From Desulfuromonadales bacterium (GTDB taxonomy: Bacteria; Desulfobacterota; Desulfuromonadia; Desulfuromonadales; JAGXHI01): DNA of 64,000 bases. Below are positions 42,681-51,341 of this stretch, piece by piece. The first letter of the stretch is position 1, and every line of letters begins with the position of its first letter. The position numbers and the translations under genes were made by a program. The stretch is taken from contig JAGXHI010000050.1 of the NCBI GenBank assembly GCA_024636295.1, positions 1 to 64,000 of the forward strand, written 5' to 3'. Below the pieces are notes generated by a model. It searched no databases, was not told the DNA's origin, and saw nothing but the letters and a program-made list of their open reading frames with translations.

Positions 42681-42800
42681 GGCTGATCAAAAACGCCCGC
42701 TCTGCGGCGTTTCTTTTATCCGTCGTCGACGATGTCCATTCCGGAACACAAGGGCCTGCCCCTGCAAGGGCGCCTTACATCCGTGCATTTTTGATCAGCC
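42681..42800. repeat. Intergenic inverted-repeat element, copy 2
   Basis: 120 bases bounded by perfect 13-base inverted ends GGCTGATCAAAAA and TTTTTGATCAGCC, with internal palindromic GC-rich parts. The left portion is similar to copy 1. No coding capacity. MITE-like or REP-type structure between the E3 and SDR genes. Confidence 0.7.
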
Positions 42801-42862
42801 TGGACCCAGCTCCTGGTTTTTAACTTGAACACAAATAAATAGGTGCATTTCTGGAGAAGAAA

Positions 42863-43612
42863 ATGCTTGATTTCAATGGAAAAGTGCTGCTGCTGACGGG
42901 CGCCAATGGCGGAATTGGCCGTTCGATCGCGAAGGTGTTCTTCGACCTCGGCGCCCATCTGGTCCTGTCGGATCTCGGAGAGGATTCTTCATCAGGCGGT
43001 GAAGGGTTCGTACGGGAACTCGACCCCTCGGGAAGGCGTGTGGTCTTCGTCCCGGCGGACGTCACCCAACGAGAGGATTGCGACGCCTTGGCCAAAGTCT
43101 GTCGGGAGCGGTTCGGGCGGGTTGACTTTCTGGTTCCCGGCGCAGGCATCTACAGGGATCAGCTTGTCGAAACGATGTCGGACGATCAGTGGCGGCAAAC
43201 CATCGAAGTCAATCTGAACGGAGTTTTCCACTGCTGCCGCGCCATGATCCCTCTCCTGCGGGATGGCGGCTCCATTGTGACCCTGACCTCCGTGGCGGCC
43301 CATCGCGGGAGTTATCAGCATGCCCATTATTCCGCCGCCAAAGGCGCCATCCTCAGCTTCAGCCGCAGCCTGGCCCTGGAGCTGGCTCCTGGAATCCGGG
43401 TGAATACGGTATCGCCCGGCCTGATTGAAACCGGAATGATCCAGCACCGGCTGGAGAAAGAGGGGGCCTCGCTGGTCGAGCCGACACCCCTCAGGCGACT
43501 GGGGCAGCCTGAAGAGGTTGCGAAAGTTGTCGCTTTTTTGTGCAGCGATTGGGCCAGTTTCATCACTGGGGAAACCGTGCAGGTGAATGGCGGTCTCTAT
43601 ATCGCCGGTTAA
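42863..43612 (+). CDS. Short-chain dehydrogenase/reductase
   Basis: 249 residues. TGANGGIG coenzyme motif (about 12-19) and YSAAK active site (about 151-155). The usual NNAG is changed to VPGAG, an uncommon variant. Strand-two Asp (LSDLGED) suggests NAD. It could oxidise a cyclic or sugar alcohol intermediate before the E1 step. Last rightward gene of the island; a weak terminator follows. Confidence 0.9.
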   Translation: MLDFNGKVLLLTGANGGIGRSIAKVFFDLGAHLVLSDLGEDSSSGGEGFVRELDPSGRRVVFVPADVTQREDCDALAKVCRERFGRVDFLVPGAGIYRDQLVETMSDDQWRQTIEVNLNGVFHCCRAMIPLLRDGGSIVTLTSVAAHRGSYQHAHYSAAKGAILSFSRSLALELAPGIRVNTVSPGLIETGMIQHRLEKEGASLVEPTPLRRLGQPEEVAKVVAFLCSDWASFITGETVQVNGGLYIAG

Positions 43613-43641
43613 AACCGTTCAAGGCCGATAAACAGACACAG

Positions 43642-43668
43642 AAAAACAGGTTGAAAAAAACTGTTTTT
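43642..43668 (+). terminator. A-T terminator after the SDR gene
   Basis: AAAAACAG pairs with CTGTTTTT around eleven bases; the T-run completes a simple intrinsic terminator 30 bases after the stop. The gap to the convergent reductase gene is otherwise empty. Confidence 0.6.
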
Positions 43669-43736
43669 GGTCCCCCATTTGATGATATCCGGTTTTTCCT
43701 GCTTCAACCCTTTGGTATGCCAGAAATAGTTGCCAG

Positions 43737-45179
43737 TCAGGCGAAGACGCTCGGGTCCGCTGAAATGAGCGCACTTTCCTTCTCGGTACCGAGGGTATCA
43801 ACCGCCCGCACGCTGTAGTGCGGAACAGCCCCCTCCGGGTTTCCTTTGAAAATATCCTCGAAGAAAAAGCGCTCGATTGTATGCTGGGGGCGGTGCGCAA
43901 CACTGCCAACCACATCGCCGTCGCGGAGAATATCGTAGCGTTCGATGGGTGCCGGCCCCGCATAGGCGGTATCCCAGCTGATCCGGACTGCGACCCGACC
44001 CAACCGCGGCATGGAGGAATCCGCTTCCGCACCGACGTTCCTCGGTGCCGTCAATCCAATAGCTTTTCGCTGAAAATAGGTGTTGCCCACGTCTTTCCCA
44101 AGCGCTACGAGCCTTTCTTCGATCTCGGTCATCGCTGCGGCATCCAGTGGCTTCTCGAGTTGTGAGGCCGCAAGGTTCTGCTCCAGCTGACATTTTTCGC
44201 TATCCTCGTCTACATGTCCGGTGCCGATGATCAGGGTGCTGACCCCCTTCACGGAAAGAGCGTAGCGGATCAGATCCGCGCTCGGCAACTCCGGCGACCC
44301 GACCTGGCGGTAAACGTCATCCGGGTTATTGGAAAAGCGTATTTCCTTGTGGTAATAAGCCGCGTCGGCGAAAACTTTCATCCCGACGACTCCCATATCG
44401 GCAGCTTCTGCCACCTCCACCGCGTTGTGCCGGTGAGGCATATATCTGCAGTCAGCCGGATTGACGGTAACCAGCAGGGTGTCGAGAAGGTGGCGGGAGT
44501 CCCTCTGGATAGCGTAAATCAGAGCTGCCGTGTTCCAGTGGCCAGTGATCCCGATGTGCCGGATCAGCTTCTCCCCCTTAGGGTTGCATCCAGTTCTGTT
44601 GGAGCCTTCGCGCAGGTCCAGCATCGCCGCCAGTGACCCGAGCCAGGGACGGTCAGGGGACGGATCTTCCATGCCTTCGAAAAGCATGTCGATCTCGTCC
44701 ATGGTATTCAGATTATGAAACTGAACGCTGTCCAGGTAGGCGCCTTCGGGATAATTGCCGCGGCCGTCACCGAACATAAGACTGAGGGAGCGGCGGACGT
44801 CGTCCACTGAAGTGACGACGCCGAAACCATCCTGCATCCCTTCGCTGAAGTCCGTGCGGAATCTCTCTCCCGCCGGCCGGCGCGCCGTGCGGATATGCGT
44901 CTTGCTGGCCACGAAAATCTTCTCCCGAGCCGCCGGATCGTAGCTGGGAGCCGCCCGGGAGATCCCCAGGCGGCGGAAGGCTTCGCCGAAATTTTTCTGA
45001 CTGGGGCCATAGACGTTTGAAGTGTCCATGTAATTGATGCCGAGACGATGGGCTTTTTCGATGATGGCGACGGGGTCCTCACCCTCTGGGGTCCACTGAA
45101 TCGAGGCCTGGCCGCCGAGGCCGAGGGTCGTAACCTGCCTTTCCGTGCGCCCCAGTCGGCGCGTGGCGAGCTGTTTCAT
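43737..45179 (-). CDS. Aldo/keto reductase with C-terminal FnIII-like domain
   Basis: 480 residues, about 150 more than a typical AKR. The barrel has the catalytic set DTSNVYG (Asp, Tyr), ASKTH (Lys) and SVQFH (His) and the late NADP region. From about 385 onward the sequence has the pattern of a fibronectin type III domain (VRISWDT, IERYDILRDG, HYSVRAVDTLG). Such domains rarely occur on cytoplasmic AKRs. No signal peptide is visible. Substrate unknown. A monocistronic gene reading toward the SDR. Confidence 0.8.
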   Translation of the reverse strand: MKQLATRRLGRTERQVTTLGLGGQASIQWTPEGEDPVAIIEKAHRLGINYMDTSNVYGPSQKNFGEAFRRLGISRAAPSYDPAAREKIFVASKTHIRTARRPAGERFRTDFSEGMQDGFGVVTSVDDVRRSLSLMFGDGRGNYPEGAYLDSVQFHNLNTMDEIDMLFEGMEDPSPDRPWLGSLAAMLDLREGSNRTGCNPKGEKLIRHIGITGHWNTAALIYAIQRDSRHLLDTLLVTVNPADCRYMPHRHNAVEVAEAADMGVVGMKVFADAAYYHKEIRFSNNPDDVYRQVGSPELPSADLIRYALSVKGVSTLIIGTGHVDEDSEKCQLEQNLAASQLEKPLDAAAMTEIEERLVALGKDVGNTYFQRKAIGLTAPRNVGAEADSSMPRLGRVAVRISWDTAYAGPAPIERYDILRDGDVVGSVAHRPQHTIERFFFEDIFKGNPEGAVPHYSVRAVDTLGTEKESALISADPSVFA

Positions 45180-45321
45180 GAGGATCTCCCTTCTTGTTCG
45201 TGTGAATTCGCGGACGGGGTAATCGGATTCCCCCTCACTATCGTTCCAAATTACATGCTTGATTCAAATTTTCAATAGAAAAAGACAGCTCATGGCGATG
45301 AGCCGGAACTCATAAAAAAGA

Positions 45322-45380
45322 TTTACAAAAATATATTTTATCTATAATGTGGACCGAGAATTGCAATTGAGAATTGCAAT
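45322..45380 (+). promoter_or_regulatory. Promoter with tandem GAGAATTGCAAT repeats
   Basis: TATAAT at 45343-45348 is a perfect -10; TTTACA (45322-45327) lies 15 bases upstream, a short spacing. Directly after the expected start, GAGAATTGCAAT occurs twice (45356-45367, 45369-45380), each holding the palindrome ATTGCAAT with a 13-base period. Repeats at this place suit a repressor operator for the c-di-GMP gene at 45474. Confidence 0.5.
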
Positions 45381-45473
45381 ACTGATATGAAATATCGAAT
45401 CTATTTCATTCGAATTTTTTGTTGAGCAGGATTCGCACTGTATTTATGAAATGATTTACCGCAGGAGAATGAA

Positions 45474-48011
45474 ATGGCTTCCGATTTTCCCGATGCGAGT
45501 CAAAATTTTGAACGGGATTTTCATCCTACCAATCCTTTTCATTCCATTTTCATTCATTCGGCCTCCGGAATGGCCGTATCCCTGATGGACGGCACCTTCC
45601 TTCATGTCAATCCCGCTTTCTGCCGGATGGTCGGATATCCCGAGGAAGAGCTTCTGGATTTGAAAGCTCATGACATCACCCATCCAGAAGATCGCGAACA
45701 GACCCTGAAATATAACGAAGAGACCGCGACGGGAAAGCGGAAATCCTATACCTACGAGAAGCGATATATCCGCAAGGACGGAACCTTTCTCTGGGGGATC
45801 GTCACCGTGGCCCTGGTTTACGACAAAGGAGGACAGCCGTCTCTATGCATTGGAATGGTCCAGGACATCACCTCATTCAAGCAGGCTCAGGAGAAAATGC
45901 TGGCGGAGGAGCGTATTTACCGCCTGCTTATCGAGAACATCCGGTTGGGGATCTCCTTCGTAGGGAAGGACCGGACAATCCTCATGGTGAACCCGACTCT
46001 TGCCGCCTGGTTCGGGAAGCCCGTCGAAGAAATCATAGGAAAGAAATGTTTTCTCGAATATGAGAAAAGCTCCTCAGCCTGCCCTCATTGTCCGGGCGAT
46101 CAGGCCATGGCCACCGGCCGGCCGCAGATGTATGTTTCCGAAGGGATTCGGGACGACGGTTCCGAATTCATCGGCCGCGTCCGTGTTTTCCCTCTGCAGG
46201 ACAGCGATGGCGAGGGCAAGGGGTATATTGAAGTTGTTGAAAACATCACTGAACAGAAAAAAGCCGAGGAAGCGCTTGAATGCTCCGAGAAACGGTTCCG
46301 CGCTGTGTTCGAGCAGAGCAGTATGGGCATGTGCGTGGTTTCCCCTGAAGGACGCTTCCTGCAGGTGAATCAAGCCATATGCACGATGCTGGGCTATTCG
46401 GAACCCGAACTGCTGACGATGAACACGGATCAGGTCGTGGTTCTGGAGGAGGGGAAGCCTGGGTGCAGCATGAAGTATCAACCGGCTTGCGGCAGCCAGG
46501 TGAACTTTGAAACGCGGTATCGATGCAGGGGCGGATCAGTGCTCTGGGCATTCGTTTCAGGATCCTGGATTTTCGATTCCGCCGGAAAGGTTCTCTACGG
46601 CATCGGGATTCTCAAGGACATCACGGAGCAAAAGGAAGCCCAGGAGAAGCTGGACCATTTGGCTTTTCACGATCCGCTGACGGGACTGCCCAACCGCGCT
46701 CTTCTGATGGATCGTCTGGAACACGCCCTGGCCAGAGCTGGGCGCTCGGAAAGCAAGGTGGCCATCATATTTTTCGACCTCGACCGGTTCAAGGACATCA
46801 ACGACACCTACGACCACCTGGTGGGCGATGAGGTTTTAAGGCAGCTTGCCCGGCGTCTGAGCACCAATATACGCGAAGCCGATACCCTGGCCCGGTTTGG
46901 GGGAGATGAATTCGTCATTGTGAGCGAAGACATTTGCGACACGGAGTCGGTTGCCGCATTCGCACAGAAGGTGCAGGATCTTCTCCAGAAACCCATTTCG
47001 GTGGGGAAGCTCACCTTTCACCTTTCCGCCAGTATGGGCATCAGCCTCTTTCCCCGGAACGGACGCAGTGCCGAAAGGCTCCTGCGAAGCGCGGACGCCG
47101 CCATGTACCGCTCCAAGGAAAATGGTCGAAACATGTTTCAGATCTACAATTCCCGGGCGGATGCTCGCTCCCGCAGACGGGGTCAGCTTGAATCGGAACT
47201 TCGCTCGGCACTTGAAGAGGATCTGTTCATACTGCATTATCAGCCACAATTCAATCTGATCACGGGAGATCTATTCGGTTTCGAAGCCTTGATACGATGG
47301 AGGCATCCTGGAAAGGGGTTGATCCTGCCGGGTCATTTCATTTCCCTGGCCGAGGAAACGGGACTGATCCTTCCCCTCGGTCGATGGGTTCTGATGGAAG
47401 CCTGCAGGCAGGCGAAAAAGTGGCGATTTCCGGAAAGAAAATTACGGATGTCCCTGAATATCTCGGCCCGCCAGTTTCTTGGCGGGCGCCTGGTCGAGCG
47501 CATTTCGGAGATTCTGGAGGAAACGGGCCTGCCGCCCCGCTGTCTGGAGTTGGAATTGACCGAGAGCGTGATCATGGAGAACGTGGAGCAGGCAGTCCAG
47601 ACCATGCAGAAGATCGCCGTGCTGGATGTTCCAATGACGATTGACAACTTCGGTACGGGATTTTCTTCTCTTGCACAACTTAAAGAATTTCCTGTTCGTA
47701 GATTGAAGATCGATCGCAGTTTCGTGAAAGGCCTCCCTGGGGACAAAAACAGCGCCGCCATCGCCAGCTCGATCATCGGACTTGCCAGGAATATGGATCT
47801 CGAGGTAATCGCCGAGGGGATCGAGACACCTGAGCAGATGGCGTTTCTTACGGAAAACGGCTGCTGGTTCGGTCAGGGTTTTCTCCTTGCTAAACCAGAA
47901 TCTGCAGCAATCGTCGCGCAGTATCTGGAAGACGACCAGGAATCCGCCGGGGGGACTCTCTCTGGTCAGGTATTCTCTGAGAACTCCCCTTTCAGAAGGG
48001 AAACTTTATGA
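45474..48011 (+). CDS. PAS3-GGDEF-EAL cyclic-di-GMP protein with altered EAL motif
   Basis: 845 residues: three PAS domains (about 20-130, 140-255, 265-390), GGDEF at 476-480 and EAL at about 604-606. The second PAS has Cys in GKKCF and ACPHCPG, like the protein at 10993. In the EAL domain the normal D-D-F-G-T-G motif reads DNFGTG, with Asn at 725 in place of the second metal-binding Asp. This may weaken phosphodiesterase activity, leaving cyclase activity or a regulatory EAL. GGDEF is intact. Cytoplasmic. ATG has CAGGAGA upstream. Confidence 0.9.
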   Translation: MASDFPDASQNFERDFHPTNPFHSIFIHSASGMAVSLMDGTFLHVNPAFCRMVGYPEEELLDLKAHDITHPEDREQTLKYNEETATGKRKSYTYEKRYIRKDGTFLWGIVTVALVYDKGGQPSLCIGMVQDITSFKQAQEKMLAEERIYRLLIENIRLGISFVGKDRTILMVNPTLAAWFGKPVEEIIGKKCFLEYEKSSSACPHCPGDQAMATGRPQMYVSEGIRDDGSEFIGRVRVFPLQDSDGEGKGYIEVVENITEQKKAEEALECSEKRFRAVFEQSSMGMCVVSPEGRFLQVNQAICTMLGYSEPELLTMNTDQVVVLEEGKPGCSMKYQPACGSQVNFETRYRCRGGSVLWAFVSGSWIFDSAGKVLYGIGILKDITEQKEAQEKLDHLAFHDPLTGLPNRALLMDRLEHALARAGRSESKVAIIFFDLDRFKDINDTYDHLVGDEVLRQLARRLSTNIREADTLARFGGDEFVIVSEDICDTESVAAFAQKVQDLLQKPISVGKLTFHLSASMGISLFPRNGRSAERLLRSADAAMYRSKENGRNMFQIYNSRADARSRRRGQLESELRSALEEDLFILHYQPQFNLITGDLFGFEALIRWRHPGKGLILPGHFISLAEETGLILPLGRWVLMEACRQAKKWRFPERKLRMSLNISARQFLGGRLVERISEILEETGLPPRCLELELTESVIMENVEQAVQTMQKIAVLDVPMTIDNFGTGFSSLAQLKEFPVRRLKIDRSFVKGLPGDKNSAAIASSIIGLARNMDLEVIAEGIETPEQMAFLTENGCWFGQGFLLAKPESAAIVAQYLEDDQESAGGTLSGQVFSENSPFRRETL

Positions 48012-48051
48012 ACGCGATCCGGAGAGTGGCGTGACATTTCAAGAGACCGAC

Positions 48052-49665
48052 ATGCTCAGGGAACAGCTCCTTGGGAGACTGAAAGAGGAGCAGGTTTTCG
48101 ATCTCCTTGTAATCGGCGGCGGAGCAACCGGGTGCGGAACCGCCCTCGATGCGGCCAGCCGGGGATTGAAAGTCGCTCTCGTGGAGAAGAATGATTTTTC
48201 CGAGGGGACCAGCAGCCGCAGCACCAAGCTGATCCACGGCGGGGTCAGGTATCTGGAGGCGGCCGTCAAACGCCTGGACAGAGAACAGTACCACCTGGTC
48301 CGGGACGGATTGCGCGAAAGAGGCTTGCTTCTCAAAAATGCGCCTCACCTCAGCAATCGTCTTCCCCTGGTCACCCCGTTGTACAAATGGTTCGAGGCGC
48401 CCTATGTCTATGCGGGGTTGAAACTGTATGACTTTTTAGCCGGAAAAAGCGGCATTGGTCACAGCCGGCTTCTCGGGCGGAAGGAAGCCCTCGACCGGTT
48501 TCCCATACTTCGGGCAGAGGGGCTCAAGGCCGGCGTCCTCTATTACGACGGTCAGTTCAACGATGCACGAATGGCGGTTTCCCTTGCTCTCACGGCTCGA
48601 AACCATGGGGCCGCTGTGGCGAATTACACCGAGGTAATCGCCCTGCAGAAACAGAGCGGAAGACTTTGCGGCGCAGAGATCAGAGATGTCCTGACCGGGA
48701 GAAGCTGGCAGGTCCGTGCCCGCGGGGTCATTAACGCGACGGGGCCATTCGCCGATCAGGTACGAAAGATGGATGAACCCGATGCGCGCCCGATCCTGAG
48801 AGTAAGCTCGGGAATACATATCGTTCTCGACGAACGATTCGCTCCGCCTGGAACCGGATTGCTGATCCCGGAGACGGAGGATGGACGGATACTTTTTGTC
48901 CTGCCCTGGCAGGGTTTTGCTCTCGTCGGGACCACCGACGAGCCGGCCGAGGCGGAGGATCATCCTCGTCCGCGCGAGGAGGAGATTGACTATCTTCTCC
49001 GTCACCTCGGACGATATTTCAACCTGCGGGTGACCCGGGAGGATATCAGATCCGCATGGTCGGGGCTGCGCCCGCTGGTTTTTGATCCAAAGGCGGTCGA
49101 TACGGCGAGGCTGACCCGGGATCACGTCGTTCAGGTCAGCGAATCGGGGCTGCTCACGGTGGCCGGCGGCAAGTGGACGACCTACCGCAAAATGGCTCTT
49201 GACGCCGTGAATCATGCGGTGAGCACCTTTGGGCTTCATCCCGAGCGGAGCTGTCGAACCGAGCAGATTGCACTGGTCGGCGGCGAGTCATACCGGGAGG
49301 ACGGGGACGATCGTCTTGCCCGGGATTTCGGACTTGCTTCCGATGTCGCCCTGCATCTGAACCGCGCCTACGGTGATCGGGCTGTAAAAGTGGCTGAACT
49401 GATCAGCACGGAGGGCGTGGTGCGCCTTTCGCAGGGACATCCCTATCTGGAGGTGGAAGTTACGTACGCGGTTCGAAACGAATTTGCCGTCCGCGTTTCC
49501 GACGTTCTGGCCCGGCGCATTCCTCTGGCGCTTCTGGACAGGGCGGCCGCAATCGAAGCCGCACCCAGGACGGCGGCACTCATGGCTGTGGAGCTCGGGT
49601 GGAACGAAAAAAGGCTGAAAGAGGAATCCGAATGTGCGGAAAGCCTCTTTTTGTCGGCCATTTAG
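48052..49665 (+). CDS. glpD: FAD-dependent glycerol-3-phosphate dehydrogenase (GlpD/GlpA-like)
   Basis: 537 residues. FAD motif VIGGGATGCGTALDAASRG (about 20-38), substrate region SSRSTKLIHGGVRYLE (about 55-70) and VAGGKWTTYRKMA (about 375-387), all typical. It oxidises glycerol-3-phosphate to dihydroxyacetone phosphate at the inner membrane and passes electrons to quinones. Start: ATG 48052 gives the usual short N-terminus; GTG 48031 with GGAGAG is an alternative. Closed by a strong terminator. Confidence 0.88.
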   Translation: MLREQLLGRLKEEQVFDLLVIGGGATGCGTALDAASRGLKVALVEKNDFSEGTSSRSTKLIHGGVRYLEAAVKRLDREQYHLVRDGLRERGLLLKNAPHLSNRLPLVTPLYKWFEAPYVYAGLKLYDFLAGKSGIGHSRLLGRKEALDRFPILRAEGLKAGVLYYDGQFNDARMAVSLALTARNHGAAVANYTEVIALQKQSGRLCGAEIRDVLTGRSWQVRARGVINATGPFADQVRKMDEPDARPILRVSSGIHIVLDERFAPPGTGLLIPETEDGRILFVLPWQGFALVGTTDEPAEAEDHPRPREEEIDYLLRHLGRYFNLRVTREDIRSAWSGLRPLVFDPKAVDTARLTRDHVVQVSESGLLTVAGGKWTTYRKMALDAVNHAVSTFGLHPERSCRTEQIALVGGESYREDGDDRLARDFGLASDVALHLNRAYGDRAVKVAELISTEGVVRLSQGHPYLEVEVTYAVRNEFAVRVSDVLARRIPLALLDRAAAIEAAPRTAALMAVELGWNEKRLKEESECAESLFLSAI

Positions 49666-49834
49666 GAGTTTTCTTTCGGAAACTGCGGATAGAATCCCGG
49701 AAGCCTGATAAGAAATCTGATCAAAAGAAAGCCGGGCTTCTTCGATGCTAACGAATTCCATGCCGATTTGTTTGTTCTCTTGAGCGCGTAACATGCTAGC
49801 ATTATACAATATTTACTACTTTAATTAAACAAAA

Positions 49835-49855
49835 TCCCCGCCTTTCAGCGGGGAC
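49835..49855 (-). terminator. Terminator for the ntrYX side
   Basis: TCCCCGC pairs with GCGGGGA around six bases; on the minus strand it is followed by TTTTGTTT. It lies downstream of the response regulator gene and faces the glpD terminator. Confidence 0.6.
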
Positions 49856-49870
49856 TTTGTCAACAGTCTG

Positions 49871-49900
49871 AGCCCGACTCATCCCGAGTCGGGCTTTTTT
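49871..49900 (+). terminator. Strong terminator for glpD
   Basis: AGCCCGACTC pairs perfectly with GAGTCGGGCT around five bases, then TTTTT. It closes the rightward transcript where it meets the leftward ntrYX transcript. Confidence 0.85.
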
Positions 49901-49950
49901 GGGCCTTTTTAGCAAAATTGCAGTATTTCACCGCTTAGCCGCTCACTTCC

Positions 49951-51315
49951 TCACTTCCTGAATTCTATCCCGTATGACTTGATCTTCCGGTGCAGATTGG
50001 AGCGCTCGATTTCGATCGCTTCTGCCGTGCGGCTGATATTCCAATCGTTCTCCTCGAGCTTTTGCACCAGGAATTCCCGTTCAAATTCCTCTTTGGCTTC
50101 ACGAAAGGTGGAAACGTCATTGAAATCCGGAAAAGATCGTCCGCCAGCGGGTTTGAATGATCGTATTGAAGCAGGAAGATGCCTCTCTGTGATTTTGCTT
50201 TCAGGAGTCATTATCACCAGGCGTTCAATGATGTTCTTCAGTTCGCGAACGTTCCCGGGCCAGGGATAGCGGGTCAGGACCTCCACGGCATCGGTAGAGA
50301 GGGTTTTGATTTCACGACTTTCCTTCCGGCAATACTGCTCGAGAAAGTAATTCACCAGAATGGAGATATCTTCTTTCCTCTCTCGCAATGGGGGGACGTG
50401 AAAGGGCAGAACATTCAAACGATAGTAAAGGTCTTCTCTGAAATTCCCGGCAGCGATCTCTTCCTCGAGATTCTTGTTGGTAGCTGCAATCACACGGACA
50501 TCGACTTCGATGGTCCTGTTCCCTCCAACACGCTCAAATTTCCGCTCCTGGAGAATTCTAAGAATCTTAGCCTGGGTCTTCAGGCTCATGTCGCCGATTT
50601 CATCCAAAAACAGGGTGCCTTCATGGGCCTGATCAAATTTGCCCTTCCGTTGCATGGTCGCTCCGGTAAAAGCTCCTTTTTCATGGCCGAAGAGTTCTGA
50701 TTCGATCAGCTCTTCCGGTATCGCTGCACAGTTAACCTCAACAAACTGTTTCTCCCTTCGCTGAGAGAGGAAATGAATAGAGCGGGCTACAAGCTCCTTG
50801 CCCGTGCCGTTTTCCCCGGTAATAAGAACCCAACCGGAAGTGGGCGCGGCCATGGCGATCTGATTTTTAAGATCCATTATTGCCATGCTGCTTCCGATCA
50901 TCTCATAATCTTTCGCAAGCTTGGCCTTCAGATTCCTGTTCTCTTCCGCGAGTTGCCCGACCTTTATGGCATTCTTGATGGAGAGCAGCACCTTTTCCAA
51001 TGAAAGGGGCTTCTCGATGAAATCGTAAGCGCCGAGTCTGGTGGCTTTCACTGCAGTTTCAATGGTGCCGTGTCCACTCATCATAATCACTGCCTGATCG
51101 GGGGACATTTCCCGGATTCTTTTTAGGGTCTCGATTCCGTCCATACCCGGCATCCAGATGTCCAGAAGAACGAGATCAGGATTCTCCTCGCGGATCATGG
51201 CCAGTCCTTCATCGCCGTTTTCGGCAAAAATAGGACGAAATCCTTCGTCTTCGAGAATACCCCGCAGGCTTTCCCTGATGCTGTGTTCATCGTCTACTAC
51301 AAGAATATTTTTCAT
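49951..51315 (-). CDS. ntrX: NtrX-type sigma54-dependent response regulator
   Basis: 454 residues: receiver domain with the phosphorylated Asp at 52 (VLLDIWMPG), AAA+ ATPase with GENGTGKE Walker A, the sigma54-contact loop GAFTGA and a switch Asp-Glu region (FLDEIGDM), then a Fis-type helix-turn-helix end. It activates RNA polymerase with sigma54 at distant sites. The kinase gene is 26 bases upstream. Targets cannot be read from the window. Confidence 0.93.
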   Translation of the reverse strand: MKNILVVDDEHSIRESLRGILEDEGFRPIFAENGDEGLAMIREENPDLVLLDIWMPGMDGIETLKRIREMSPDQAVIMMSGHGTIETAVKATRLGAYDFIEKPLSLEKVLLSIKNAIKVGQLAEENRNLKAKLAKDYEMIGSSMAIMDLKNQIAMAAPTSGWVLITGENGTGKELVARSIHFLSQRREKQFVEVNCAAIPEELIESELFGHEKGAFTGATMQRKGKFDQAHEGTLFLDEIGDMSLKTQAKILRILQERKFERVGGNRTIEVDVRVIAATNKNLEEEIAAGNFREDLYYRLNVLPFHVPPLRERKEDISILVNYFLEQYCRKESREIKTLSTDAVEVLTRYPWPGNVRELKNIIERLVIMTPESKITERHLPASIRSFKPAGGRSFPDFNDVSTFREAKEEFEREFLVQKLEENDWNISRTAEAIEIERSNLHRKIKSYGIEFRK

Positions 51316-51341
51316 TTTTCCTTTCTCCTCCCCCTTCCGGT

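Noticed and set aside
41170..42690. A 506-residue open frame opposite the E3 gene
   Set aside because: The plus-strand E3 protein is unmistakable. The opposite frame has no ribosome-binding site or recognisable domain.
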